A stretch of 64,000 nucleotides of DNA from Alphaproteobacteria bacterium. Its GTDB lineage: Bacteria; Pseudomonadota; Alphaproteobacteria; Micavibrionales; Micavibrionaceae. The stretch spans positions 496,001 to 560,000 of the forward strand of contig JAACPE010000001.1 of the NCBI GenBank assembly GCA_009995595.1, read 5' to 3'. Of the stretch, positions 28,824 through 37,861 are shown in pieces (position 1 is the first letter of the stretch; each line of letters begins with the position of its first letter). The translations under genes and the position numbers were made by a program. Under the pieces are notes generated by a model that saw nothing but the letters and a program-made list of their open reading frames with translations, had not been told where the DNA came from and did no database searches.

Positions 28824-29726
28824 TTAGGTGAGGCTTTTATGTGCCTTATGCTCACGATAAAAGAGGTAAACTCCGCTCAAGATAATTACTGTTGCCCCTA
28901 TGATAGTCCATTTTTCTGGAATTTCATTGAAGATGATAAGACCAATGATAGTGCCCCATATAATCTGAGAATATTGCAGCGGAGCAAGCATAGAGGAATC
29001 TCCGCGTGAAAAGCCAACCGCTGAAAACGTTGTCCCCATGAGATAGAAAAAGCCCGAAGCGGCAAAAAGGGCAAAATGCTCTATTTGCGGGGGTGTCCAA
29101 TTGCCCATCCATAAAATGATTGGAAGAAAGACAATACAATCTGTGATGATTGGAAATAAAACCATATTGATCATTGGCTCTTTTGCTCCAATTTTTCGGG
29201 TCAGTATTAAAAAAACAGCCAGAGAGAGTGCGCCCGAGAGCACAAGCAAGCTTGCCCATGATAAGGTTATAATACCTGGTCTTAAGACGATTAAAACACC
29301 AGCAAAACCAACCAAAATTGCAGTCCATCTGTGGATCCCAATTTTTTCCTTAAAGAAGAAAATGGAGAGAACAGCAACCCATAAAGGGGCGGTCAGCAAA
29401 AGCGTGTATGTCTTTGCAAATGTGATGAATTGAATAGCGAGCACAAAGCTGAAAAAACAGCCCGTCCCGCAAAAGGCTCGGATTACATGAAGTTTTTTAT
29501 GTTGTGTCTTATGAATTTGCGTAAGACCTGCAAATGTTTTGGTAAAACCAGACGCAATAATGAGTAAAATTCCATAAGCCAATACAGGATAAAGCGCCGC
29601 CTCAGCAAAACTATAAATCGTTGAAGCCTGCTTTAAGAACGCATCGGCGATATTAAAGGATAAAAACGCGGCCAAGACGAATAACCCAGCGTAAACATTT
29701 AAGGGCAATAACTTTAAAAATGGCAT
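28824..29726 (-). CDS. EamA-type (DMT superfamily) transporter
   Basis: The 300-residue protein has ten predicted membrane helices in two EamA halves (about 15-140 and 155-290). Recognisable stretches are [31 protein letters not shown] and [25 protein letters not shown]. Substrate is not predictable. It lies six bases downstream of another EamA gene on the same strand. The two are clearly related but well diverged, so the pair may form a heteromer or have different substrates. Confidence 0.88.
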   Translation of the reverse strand: MPFLKLLPLNVYAGLFVLAAFLSFNIADAFLKQASTIYSFAEAALYPVLAYGILLIIASGFTKTFAGLTQIHKTQHKKLHVIRAFCGTGCFFSFVLAIQFITFAKTYTLLLTAPLWVAVLSIFFFKEKIGIHRWTAILVGFAGVLIVLRPGIITLSWASLLVLSGALSLAVFLILTRKIGAKEPMINMVLFPIITDCIVFLPIILWMGNWTPPQIEHFALFAASGFFYLMGTTFSAVGFSRGDSSMLAPLQYSQIIWGTIIGLIIFNEIPEKWTIIGATVIILSGVYLFYREHKAHKSLT

Positions 29727-29732
29727 AAAACT

Positions 29733-30656
29733 CTAATCCTGATCGATCGCGCCGTGGGCTGTTGTGGCGGTGGTAAAATCTACTTTGCGGACGTGCTCGC
29801 GATAGATTAGGTAAATACCACTCAGGACGATAATACTTGCACCAACTCCCGTCCATAAATCTGGTATTGTCGAGAAGATAAACACACCAAAAAGCGTGCC
29901 CCATAAAAGCTGCACGTAATGAAATGGCGCTACGATGGCAGTATCAGCGGAGCTAAAGGCCTTTGAGGTCAGCAAAATACCGCCCATATGCAACAAGGCA
30001 ATTATAAAGAAAAAACCCCAATCATGGGCTTGGGGAATGTTAGACTCCCCATCATAAAAATTAAGCACGCCAAAAACTTGTACGGCGACAATACAGCCAA
30101 AGAGGGAAAAGGCCATCAAAGGTTCTTCATCACCGATTTTGCGGGCAAGAATGTGATTTGTGGCAATCAGGAAAGAGGCCCCTAATAATGCAATAGCGGC
30201 AGGTTCAAACGGGTGGGACCATGGTCTTAAAACGATTAAAACACCGATAAACCCCATAACAATGGATGCCCAACGATGGATGTGAATTTTTTGTTTTAAA
30301 AAAATAGCAGATAGAATGCTCGCCATAAAAGGGGAGGCAAAAATAAGAGTATAGGACAGTCCAAGCCCCAATTCCTTAAAGGCGTTAACAACAATCAAAA
30401 ATATCATAACACCAATTAAGGCGCGTAAGACATGAAGCCATAGCTTTTCTGTTCGTAGTGTTGCCCTTATCCCGCCGATGACCGGAGATAATACTAATAA
30501 AAAAGGGAGGTAGAACATATTTAAGAAAAATGCGATTTCAACCGGTTTAAATCCATCATCGGCCAAAAACTTGATAAACAAATCACCAATCGCGAAAAGG
30601 CTAAAGCCAGCGAGAGAGAAAAGCACCGCGCGTTTATCCTTAGCAGCTAAAGACAT
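29733..30656 (-). CDS. EamA-type (DMT superfamily) transporter, upstream member of a pair
   Basis: The 307-residue protein has ten predicted helices in two EamA repeats. It shares with the next gene the stretch [21 protein letters not shown] and the C-terminal LLWGTLFGVFIFSTIPDLWTGVGA. The family exports or imports small metabolites, and the substrate is not predictable. The pair lies between gatA and gatB, all on one strand. A 40-base gap separates it from the secreted 181-residue gene upstream. Confidence 0.88.
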   Translation of the reverse strand: MSLAAKDKRAVLFSLAGFSLFAIGDLFIKFLADDGFKPVEIAFFLNMFYLPFLLVLSPVIGGIRATLRTEKLWLHVLRALIGVMIFLIVVNAFKELGLGLSYTLIFASPFMASILSAIFLKQKIHIHRWASIVMGFIGVLIVLRPWSHPFEPAAIALLGASFLIATNHILARKIGDEEPLMAFSLFGCIVAVQVFGVLNFYDGESNIPQAHDWGFFFIIALLHMGGILLTSKAFSSADTAIVAPFHYVQLLWGTLFGVFIFSTIPDLWTGVGASIIVLSGIYLIYREHVRKVDFTTATTAHGAIDQD

Positions 30657-30696
30657 AGAACAAAAACCTGTAAAATTAGAATATTAGAATTAATGC

Positions 30697-31242
30697 TTAA
30701 CGTCCCACGCAGCTCATCAGTTTTGATTGTGCCACTTGCTGAAAGCTTGGGCTATCATATAAAGCCTGCATTGGGTCGCCCACATTTGGGTTTTGCGCCA
30801 AAATCTGTCTAAATAAATTTTGTGCATTTTGTTGAAGATGCGTGGCAACATTATCTGCGGCACAACCACAAAGCCCATCGACATTCTTGCCCAACATCTT
30901 TGTTTTCGGATTTTGTACGCAGGTGCTGTAATGATAGGCGCGCGCAGGGTACTGAATGCAGGGGGCGTAAATATTAATGATTAGCTTATTGGTTGCATCA
31001 CGCCCTGCTTGGTTTTGTTGTCCCATTGTTTGCATGTCCTCAACGGTGAAACCCTCCGTCATTTTAACAGCGGTACAGGCACAGAACATTTCCTGCACTT
31101 CGGTCGCAAAGCGCGGGTCTTTATTCATTTTACAATTGGCAAAGTATTGATTGGCCATCTCACTTGATACAGGTGTTTGAGCATGCCCCATTTCTGGCGC
31201 TCCGATGATGAGGAGCGTTACGATCAAAATGAGATTTTTCAT
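30697..31242 (-). CDS. Exported Cys-rich protein of unknown function
   Basis: The 181-residue protein has a clear Sec signal peptide (MKNLILIVTLLIIGAPEMGHA, cleavage after AHA-like GHA-Q). The mature part has nine cysteines, including CACTAVKMTEGF and CGCAAD. It appears to consist of two related halves, each with a FCACT/LCGCA element followed by a helix, suggesting an internal duplication stabilised by disulfides. Family not recognised. It lies 29 bases after gatA on the same strand. Confidence 0.72.
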   Translation of the reverse strand: MKNLILIVTLLIIGAPEMGHAQTPVSSEMANQYFANCKMNKDPRFATEVQEMFCACTAVKMTEGFTVEDMQTMGQQNQAGRDATNKLIINIYAPCIQYPARAYHYSTCVQNPKTKMLGKNVDGLCGCAADNVATHLQQNAQNLFRQILAQNPNVGDPMQALYDSPSFQQVAQSKLMSCVGR

Positions 31243-31271
31243 GCTTTTTTCCTTTGTATGGCTTCAATAAG

Positions 31272-32759
31272 TTAAGCGGCAATTTTTTCAATAAATTGGG
31301 GCATCTGTTTAAAATTAGCAGATTTCTCGATGGCGTGTCCAACTCTAAGAACATTTTCTTCATCCCATGGACGCCCAATAATTTGCAATCCGAGCGGTAA
31401 GCCTAAGCTATCAACGCCAGCAGGCACAGACATGCCAGGCAAACCCGCCAAAGAGGCGGGGACAGTAAACACGTCATTGAGGTACATTTTAATCGGATCA
31501 TCTTCATTTTCACCAAGGGCAAAAGCGGCGCTTGGCGCTGTTGGCGTTAAAAGAACGTCACATTTTTTATAAGCTTCCATGAAGTCATTGGAAATCAAGC
31601 GACGGACTTTTTGTGCTTTGATGTAATATGCATCATAATAGCCAGAGGAAAGGGCGTAAGTACCGATCATAATGCGGCGCTTAACCTCATCCCCAAATCC
31701 TGAGGCGCGGGTCAACTCATAACTTTCTGTTAAATCTTTGCCCTCAACACGAAGGCCAAATTTGACTCCGTCATAACGGGCAAGGTTCGATGAGCATTCT
31801 GCAGGGGCGATAATATAATAAGTTGGCAAAGCATATTTCGTATGTGGCAAGGACACATCCACAATTTCTGCGCCTGCGTCTTTAAGCCAATCAATCCCTT
31901 TTTGCCAAATATCCTCAATCTCTTTTGGCATACCATCAACGCGGTATTCTTTAGGAATACCAATTTTGAGTCCTTTGATATCGCCTTTTAATCCTGCAAC
32001 AAAATCAGGCACAGGAAGATCAGCGCTTGTGCTGTCTTTGGGGTCAAATCCAGCCATAGACTGAAGAAGTAACGCGCTATCCTCAACGTTGCGCGCAAAC
32101 GCGCCCGCCTGATCGAGCGAGGAGGAGAATGCTACGATCCCCCAACGTGAACAGCGCCCATAAGTTGGCTTAATCCCTGTAATGCCACAAAAAGCCGCAG
32201 GTTGACGAATGGATCCGCCCGTATCTGTTCCTGTTGCCGCCATGGCAATACGTGCCGACACCGCCGCCGCAGACCCACCAGAAGAACCACCCGGCGCAAG
32301 ATCGGCGTCATCGCCGTTATTGCGTTTCCATGGATTAATGACATTACCGTAATAACTTGTTGTATTGGCAGATCCCATGGCAAATTCATCAAGATTAACT
32401 TTACCGAGCATGACCGCACCGTCAGCAAACATATTTGTCGTTACAGAGGACTCATAATGCGGTGTAAAACCCTCAAGGATATGACTTCCTGCCGTTGTTT
32501 GAACGCCCTTAGTGCAAAATAGATCTTTAATCGCAACCGGGATACCCTCAAGCAGGCCAACATCGCCCTTGGCACGTTTTGCATCACTCGCCGCGGCCTG
32601 CTTTAGCGCAATTTCTGGTGTTTCGGTGATATACGCATTAAGGTGGCGGGCACTTTGCATCGCATCAATATGCGCCTGTGTGATTTCAACCGATGTGAAA
32701 TCTTTATTTTCAAGACCCTTGAGAGCCTCAACCATTGTCATATTCGTTAGGTTAGTCAT
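31272..32759 (-). CDS. gatA: Glu-tRNA(Gln) amidotransferase subunit A
   Basis: GatA is the glutaminase of GatCAB and belongs to the amidase signature family. The 495-residue protein has the catalytic lysine in [11 protein letters not shown] near 77-80. Its signature is [21 protein letters not shown], followed by [20 protein letters not shown] with the cis-Ser/Ser pair. It starts three bases after the stop of a small membrane-protein gene that in turn overlaps gatC, so gatC-83-residue-gatA is one tightly coupled unit. Confidence 0.96.
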   Translation of the reverse strand: MTNLTNMTMVEALKGLENKDFTSVEITQAHIDAMQSARHLNAYITETPEIALKQAAASDAKRAKGDVGLLEGIPVAIKDLFCTKGVQTTAGSHILEGFTPHYESSVTTNMFADGAVMLGKVNLDEFAMGSANTTSYYGNVINPWKRNNGDDADLAPGGSSGGSAAAVSARIAMAATGTDTGGSIRQPAAFCGITGIKPTYGRCSRWGIVAFSSSLDQAGAFARNVEDSALLLQSMAGFDPKDSTSADLPVPDFVAGLKGDIKGLKIGIPKEYRVDGMPKEIEDIWQKGIDWLKDAGAEIVDVSLPHTKYALPTYYIIAPAECSSNLARYDGVKFGLRVEGKDLTESYELTRASGFGDEVKRRIMIGTYALSSGYYDAYYIKAQKVRRLISNDFMEAYKKCDVLLTPTAPSAAFALGENEDDPIKMYLNDVFTVPASLAGLPGMSVPAGVDSLGLPLGLQIIGRPWDEENVLRVGHAIEKSANFKQMPQFIEKIAA

Positions 32760-32762
32760 TTT

Positions 32763-33014
32763 CTAATTACCTGTATTTGTATTAAGTAAAATCTTTGGAA
32801 TGATAAAATATTCAATAAGCGCTATGGCGACAAGACTACCGCTGAATATATTTAATATGAAACTATCAAATGCTAAAAACTTCATATAAGCGTCAGGAAA
32901 AATAAAGCCTCCCAAGCCTGTAATAATAAATAATATCGCTGCACTTTTTATCGTATAGATAACAGGCTTTTTTTCTGAGGGTATTTCTTTGTTACCTTTT
33001 CTAACAACGCTCAT
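32763..33014 (-). CDS. 83-residue membrane protein between gatC and gatA
   Basis: ATG 33014 lies three bases after the gatC stop; a GTG directly before it is an alternative start. The protein has a basic N-terminus and two membrane helices (about 25-45 and 50-73: AAILFIITGLGGFIFP, ILNIFSGSLVAIALIEYFIIP). Unknown function. The position, tightly wedged between two subunits of one enzyme, implies co-expression rather than a shared role. Confidence 0.65.
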   Translation of the reverse strand: MSVVRKGNKEIPSEKKPVIYTIKSAAILFIITGLGGFIFPDAYMKFLAFDSFILNIFSGSLVAIALIEYFIIPKILLNTNTGN

Positions 33015-33017
33015 CAC

Positions 33018-33305
33018 TTATTCCACCACTTTCGGAACTACAAAGAAGCCTTCAAGGCTCTCGGGGGCATTAGCAATTACATCGGCTTGAATACCGCCAT
33101 CAGTTACCACGTCTTCACGAAGGCGTAATTTGATATCGACCACACTGGCGAGCGGTTCAACATTGTCTGTATCAACTTCTTTCAGTTGTTCTACGAAATT
33201 AATTATATTGGAAAGCTGCGTGCCATAACGTGTGGCTTCTTCGTCTGTTATTTTCAGACGGGCGAGGCGGGCGACTTTTTCAACGTCTTTTTTCTCTAAC
33301 GACAT
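33018..33305 (-). CDS. gatC: Asp/Glu-tRNA amidotransferase subunit C
   Basis: GatC is the small stabilising subunit that wraps between GatA and GatB. The 95-residue form from ATG 33305 (MSLEKKDVEKVARLARLKI) matches the family N-terminus and length, so I prefer it to the open frame reaching 33386. It also ends characteristically (PLASVVDIKLRLREDVV, SLEGFFVVPKVVE). It is divergent from ruvX, with 79 bases between the two start codons, a layout frequent in alphaproteobacteria. Confidence 0.94.
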   Translation of the reverse strand: MSLEKKDVEKVARLARLKITDEEATRYGTQLSNIINFVEQLKEVDTDNVEPLASVVDIKLRLREDVVTDGGIQADVIANAPESLEGFFVVPKVVE

Positions 33306-33384
33306 GAGGTGATAATCCTTTATTAAAGACAATAAATACTGTTTAAATCTTCTATCACCATGGATTAAACCGTGCAAGGGACGC

Positions 33385-33903
33385 ATGCCTATAAAAGTTA
33401 TAAAAACAGGAACAGAAGATAAACGTCAGGGCTGCCCCAAAAAAGGGCGCATTATGGGGCTGGATATGGGGAGTAAAACAATAGGGGTCGCCATCAGTAA
33501 CGACGCCCAATCTATTGCCACGCCCCTCATCACTATTAAACGCAGTAAATTCGACAGTGATATGCTGAGCCTGTGCGAGGTTGTGTGGGATTTTGGGATA
33601 AAATCATATTTATTCGGCTTTCCCATCAATATGGATGGCTCTCATGGGCCGCGTTGTGACGCGACAAGATCTTTTGCCGACCAGATGATTCAGTATTCAA
33701 AAGCGCATGACGATGTCTTTGGTAAAGACCCATGGATTGGCCTGTGGGATGAGAGGTTATCCACACAAGCTGTGGATACATTCGTGGATAGTCGTGTGGA
33801 TATGCCAAAAATGGCAAGAAAAGGGGCAAAAGAATCTGGCCTAACCGACAAACTCGCAGCGCAATTTATCCTGCAGGGGTTTTTGGATAGTATAAACGCT
33901 TAA
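33385..33903 (+). CDS. ruvX: Putative pre-16S rRNA nuclease RuvX/YqgF
   Basis: RuvX/YqgF is an RNase H-fold enzyme for trimming the 5' end of 16S rRNA precursor. In 172 residues the pattern is GLDMGSKTIGVAISND (first catalytic Asp) near 25-40, GFPINMDGSHGPRC near 78-91, and LWDERLSTQAVD near 118-130 with the catalytic Glu. The start ATG 33385 is preceded by AAGGGAC. The last four bases overlap the stop of the convergent metallopeptidase gene. Confidence 0.93.
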   Translation: MPIKVIKTGTEDKRQGCPKKGRIMGLDMGSKTIGVAISNDAQSIATPLITIKRSKFDSDMLSLCEVVWDFGIKSYLFGFPINMDGSHGPRCDATRSFADQMIQYSKAHDDVFGKDPWIGLWDERLSTQAVDTFVDSRVDMPKMARKGAKESGLTDKLAAQFILQGFLDSINA

Positions 33904-34685
33904 GCACCATAACGCATGAGCTGCGCGCCGTTTTTCTTCATCCATCGATGGCCTTTGTGATATTGGTTTGATAGTTGCTCGCAGACTCTCCAGAAGTTGG
34001 GCGAGTGATCCAAATGCACCAAATGGGCGACCTCGTGAGCGACGACGTAATCCATAGCCTCCATCGGCGCAAATATAAGCCGCCAAGAAAACGAAATCCG
34101 CCCATCATGCGAACAACTCCCCCAACGGCTTGTTGTGTCTTTTACATCCACGCGATCAATTGTTCTATCGGCCATTTCAGCCTTCAAATGGGCGAGGGCA
34201 GTTAACTCTTTTTTCGCTAAATCAATCAAAAAGCGCTTAATACGTGAGCTCGGGTCTTCTTTATTAGTAGAGACAATAATTTCATTGTTTTTCAATATGA
34301 TAGATGTTCTTTTTAAAGTGCTATTGTAATCTATCGAGATTTTACGGTTTTTCCCTAAAACAGGAATAACTGTGCCATGGTCAAAGGCAATAGCCTCAGG
34401 CATTTCAGCAACGCGGTCTTTAATCCAATAGGCGTTCTTAAGGGCAAATTCATAGGCACTGCGGATGCTTGCGCGTTTTGGGATAACAAGCTTGACCGAG
34501 CCATCCTTGGCATCGACGCGCAGCGCCATACGTTTGGCCCGCGGGCTTATTTTGACATCTAAATGTTCAGAAATCTCATGAAAAGGGTAACGCGTCGTGG
34601 CTTTTTCACGCCGATCCTCCAGCAAATCTTTGCTCGATTGCGCAGATAAACGCGTGTTGAGTAAGGGTTTTGACGCCTTTTTCAT
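33900..34685 (-). CDS. YgjP/SprT-like zinc metallopeptidase (DUF45, M48-type)
   Basis: I choose ATG 34685 (MKKASKPLLN, 261 residues) because GGAGAT lies just upstream; the frame extends to 34736. The DUF45 domain carries the zinc motif HEVAHLVHLDHSPNFW near 216-231 with the third ligand His, and RWGSCSHDGRISFSWRLIFAP just before it. This family is annotated as M48-type metal-dependent hydrolase; its substrate is unknown. It is convergent with ruvX. Confidence 0.92.
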   Translation of the reverse strand: MKKASKPLLNTRLSAQSSKDLLEDRREKATTRYPFHEISEHLDVKISPRAKRMALRVDAKDGSVKLVIPKRASIRSAYEFALKNAYWIKDRVAEMPEAIAFDHGTVIPVLGKNRKISIDYNSTLKRTSIILKNNEIIVSTNKEDPSSRIKRFLIDLAKKELTALAHLKAEMADRTIDRVDVKDTTSRWGSCSHDGRISFSWRLIFAPMEAMDYVVAHEVAHLVHLDHSPNFWRVCEQLSNQYHKGHRWMKKNGAQLMRYGA

Positions 34686-34824
34686 AAGATCTCCCCGAAG
34701 GTGCTCCCAAAAACTAAATAAATCGTATGACATCACTATAGCGTTTAAAACCTGAAGGGCAAGAATTTAGATGGCAAAAGACACATAATAAAGCATTATT
34801 AGCCTTTATTTTTCATAGTCTATT

Positions 34825-36201
34825 CTATGCTGTTGCGGCTGTTAGCGCAACAAGATGTTGTGGCTTTTGTGTCGACCATTGCCAGCGAGTAGGTTCAATC
34901 AATTGGCGCTCTATAGGCATGGCTGAATACCTTAATCCAGCTTGCTCCCCTTGTTCGCGTATAAAATGCATGACGCGCGGGGCTATACCGCTGCGAAAGC
35001 GCGATCCTTCAAAGGAACCATAATGACCTGCGCCTTCTTCAACATGATGAAAGCGTTTATGAGCAGGGACACCTGTTAGTATCCGATGGGCGGCCTCTGT
35101 TTGTCCGACGCAGGAAATGTCATCTTTTGAACCCTCAATCGTCATTAAGGCCGTTTTACTTACTGAACTAGGCTGGATATGCTGTCCCTGAACAACCAAA
35201 CTACCATTTGCCAAATCACGATTAACAAAAGTACGTTGGCAATGCTGGTCAATAAATTCACGGGGTAAATCCATAACAGCTAGATATTCATCGTAAAATG
35301 TTTCTGTCTTAATGGCGCCGTCTATATCGCCTCTGACCCTGTCCATGTGCGCGCCCCGAAGTTTTTCAATGTGCTTTTGTAAATTGGGCGCTACAAAGCC
35401 TGATAATTGTGCGTATCCCATATGGACACGTCTTCCTGCCCCTGCATATTGGCGGGGCACTGTTGACGTAGATGCGCTTAAAAAAGGTGAAAAAAGCGCA
35501 TGATGTGGAAATTCAGAAATCTCTGAAGGGTTTGCCGCCGTATCAACCGGGCCAGCAACGACCGTAAGGGATAAAGGCTGATTGGGCGCTCCATCTTGTG
35601 CCATTTGTGAGAGCGCTGTTATCGCAGGGCCAGAAGGCTGGCAGACCGCGATAATATGGAGATTTGGGCTTAAATGTTCTATAAACTCACGAATATAGGC
35701 AATTTGATCGTCTTGATCGAATTTTGGCGCATCGGCGCGCGAAACATCGCGCGCGTTGTGCCAATCTGTCCCATAGACTTCCGCGCCAGGAAGATATTCT
35801 TCCATTGTACCGCGCAGTAGGGTGAGGTAATGCCCAGACATTGGGCCTATCACTAAAATTTTAGGGTCGTTTCGACCTGCTATAGCGGCTTCATCACGTT
35901 TAAAATGAATCAAATCGCCAAATGGCTTTTTAACAATGGGTACAATATCGACAGCAACTTTTAGTCCGTTTATAACAGTATGATCAATGCCCCACTCTGG
36001 TTTGCCGAAATCTTTAACACTTCGGCCAATTGTAATGGCGTTGGCTTCCAAGGTGCGTGCTGTCGCATTAAGAATGGGGTTAATAGACGTCATGGGGTTT
36101 AGGCGCATCCAGATTGCCGTCAGACTTTGTTGCGCCGCAATGACTTGGCCGATTGGTCTGGCTCCCGCTCTTATTGCCTCAATTTGTGTGTATGCCGTCA
36201 T
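34825..36201 (-). CDS. phaZ: Intracellular polyhydroxyalkanoate depolymerase
   Basis: PhaZ releases 3-hydroxyacids from cytoplasmic polyhydroxyalkanoate granules. The 458-residue protein has the alpha/beta-hydrolase layout of the intracellular family, with a cysteine nucleophile at about C187 in VCQPSGPAI rather than serine. An aspartate in EGSKDDIS and a histidine in GAGHYGSFEGSRF complete the likely triad. VIGPMSGHY carries the oxyanion region. It implies that the organism stores polyhydroxyalkanoate, although no synthase is in the window. Transcribed alone. Confidence 0.9.
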   Translation of the reverse strand: MTAYTQIEAIRAGARPIGQVIAAQQSLTAIWMRLNPMTSINPILNATARTLEANAITIGRSVKDFGKPEWGIDHTVINGLKVAVDIVPIVKKPFGDLIHFKRDEAAIAGRNDPKILVIGPMSGHYLTLLRGTMEEYLPGAEVYGTDWHNARDVSRADAPKFDQDDQIAYIREFIEHLSPNLHIIAVCQPSGPAITALSQMAQDGAPNQPLSLTVVAGPVDTAANPSEISEFPHHALFSPFLSASTSTVPRQYAGAGRRVHMGYAQLSGFVAPNLQKHIEKLRGAHMDRVRGDIDGAIKTETFYDEYLAVMDLPREFIDQHCQRTFVNRDLANGSLVVQGQHIQPSSVSKTALMTIEGSKDDISCVGQTEAAHRILTGVPAHKRFHHVEEGAGHYGSFEGSRFRSGIAPRVMHFIREQGEQAGLRYSAMPIERQLIEPTRWQWSTQKPQHLVALTAATA

Positions 36202-36383
36202 AATTACCCTGTTTTATATTTATTTTAAATAAGTCTGCCTTTGTTTTTACAATCTAACAACTAATTAAATTACAATTATGGTACTTTGTGGATAAGTAAA
36301 TTATGTGATTTGGAGTGATATTTTTCACTTATTACAATTTTTTAGGCATTTCAATTTATGGTAACAATGCTATTGTTTTGTAT

Positions 36384-37481
36384 ATGGATCAGTCATTCGT
36401 CAATATCATTCAGAACTTTCATAGCCATATTTTTGATGCAGAGCGCTTACCTGTGGCCATTGTGGCGGTTATTATGGTTTTGTTCGTGGGAATGTTCAAA
36501 TCCCCGCCCGGTGGCCTGACAACACCCATTATGTGGCATTTGATTGATAAACTCTTTGGTAATTTGGGTGCAAAAATGGATAAGCCTGATCGCTTGCCAG
36601 GCGACCTTATTTTCCGCGGCTTTTTGCTTACAGTGATGGTTGTTTGCATTTTCTTTTTATTTGGGCGTTATGCCGATGGTTTTACAAGCCAAATATCCTA
36701 TTACCGCCTGCCTGATGCCCTGTTACTCACACTTTGTATGGCATCGGGTAGCTCTATCTTTGCCCTTGCGCAACTTTATAAAGCACTTAATAAAAAATCA
36801 GTCGATAAGCATTCTTATTACCGTATAGCCCGTTCAACCCGCACAAATCTTGCCAAGGCCGATGATTTCACTATTACCCGCGTGGGCATGACCATGATGG
36901 TACGGACATTTGATAAGGGAATTGTTGCGCCCGTGCTTTGGTATCTCATCTTTGGCCTTGCTGGGGCGTTTATTTACACGGCGCTTGCAGGTCTTTCGTG
37001 GCGTTTTGGGCGGGACGGGAAAGGTTATATTGGTCAGGCCGCCATGGGGATGGAGCGCTTGATGGGTTTTATCCCGAATGTTTTAGCAGGGTTTTTTATA
37101 AGTATTGGCGCGCTTTTTACGCCGACGGCGGGGCTGATGACCGCCTTTAGGGGCTGGTTTTCCGCCAAAGGACAGGCAAAATACGAAGAAGGGGGGTTTC
37201 CTGTGACCGCTGCGGCATGGGGACTAAAAGTCAGCCTTGGCGGACCAACCCAGGATATTGATGGACATGTGATTAAACGGGCATGGGCAGGGCCAGAAAA
37301 GGCTACCGCGCAACTTGCAGCCCTTCATTTGCACCGTGCCATTTACATTACTTTCATTTCTCATATCTTGTTTATTGCCGCGTTATCTGGGGCGATGATT
37401 TTTGGACAAACTGACTTATTTGGCGGAATTTTTACAAATATAGGAAATATTGGCGCTTCTGCGCTTGACTTTATCCGCTAA
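36384..37481 (+). CDS. CobD/CbiB-like membrane protein
   Basis: CobD/CbiB proteins attach aminopropanol to cobyric acid in cobalamin synthesis. The C-terminal half follows that family: TRVGMTMMVRTFDKGIVAPVLWYLIFGLAGAFIYTAL, then the segment GMERLMGFIPNVLAG and VSLGGP. At least six hydrophobic helices are seen. I prefer ATG 36384 (MDQSFVNII, 365 residues); GTG 36315 is possible. The classical N-terminal HPV signature is not obvious and no other cobalamin gene is near, so a related but different function (as for AmpE-like members) is possible. An exact DnaA box sequence, TGTGGATAA, lies upstream at about 36287-36295. Confidence 0.72.
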   Translation: MDQSFVNIIQNFHSHIFDAERLPVAIVAVIMVLFVGMFKSPPGGLTTPIMWHLIDKLFGNLGAKMDKPDRLPGDLIFRGFLLTVMVVCIFFLFGRYADGFTSQISYYRLPDALLLTLCMASGSSIFALAQLYKALNKKSVDKHSYYRIARSTRTNLAKADDFTITRVGMTMMVRTFDKGIVAPVLWYLIFGLAGAFIYTALAGLSWRFGRDGKGYIGQAAMGMERLMGFIPNVLAGFFISIGALFTPTAGLMTAFRGWFSAKGQAKYEEGGFPVTAAAWGLKVSLGGPTQDIDGHVIKRAWAGPEKATAQLAALHLHRAIYITFISHILFIAALSGAMIFGQTDLFGGIFTNIGNIGASALDFIR

Positions 37482-37548
37482 AATCGCCTATTGTCCGCCC
37501 AGAATTTCAATAAATGCGCTTAAATGCGCGATATTTAAGGATAAAGTC

Positions 37549-37839
37549 ATGAGTCGTCAATGTATGGTTACAGGTAAAAAGGTAATGAGCGGAAACCACG
37601 TTTCCCACGCGAATAACAAAGTACGCCGTAAATTCATGCCCAATGTTCAAGATACATCCGTTTTCAGTGAAACATTAGGACGTAAAATTGCTATCCGTGC
37701 CTCAGCGGCAGGTTTGCGTACAATTGATCATAAAGGTGGAATTGATAAGTTTCTTACATCTACAGCTCCTACAAAACTTGATCCAGCGCTTCGCGGGTAC
37801 AAGACAGAAGTCGAGAAAAAACAAGCAGCTAGCGCTTAG
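37549..37839 (+). CDS. rpmB: 50S ribosomal protein L28
   Basis: L28 is a structural protein of the large ribosomal subunit. ATG 37549 (MSRQCMVTGKKVMSGNHVSH) fits the family start and AAGGAT precedes it; the 96-residue length is normal for alphaproteobacteria. NKVRRKFMPNVQ and GLRTIDHKGGID are typical. A longer open frame upstream overlaps the previous gene and is not used. Confidence 0.96.
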   Translation: MSRQCMVTGKKVMSGNHVSHANNKVRRKFMPNVQDTSVFSETLGRKIAIRASAAGLRTIDHKGGIDKFLTSTAPTKLDPALRGYKTEVEKKQAASA

Positions 37840-37861
37840 TTTTTAAGTCAGGTATTAAAAG

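Noticed and set aside
28824-30656. Tandem EamA genes as a recent duplication
   Set aside because: The two proteins share motifs but differ across most positions, so the duplication, if any, is old.
33757-33803. Exact DnaA box TTATCCACA plus three near matches inside ruvX
   Set aside because: The words fall on repeated Val-Asp codons (gtg-gat) in the protein segment AVDTFVDSRVDMP, so coding explains the cluster.
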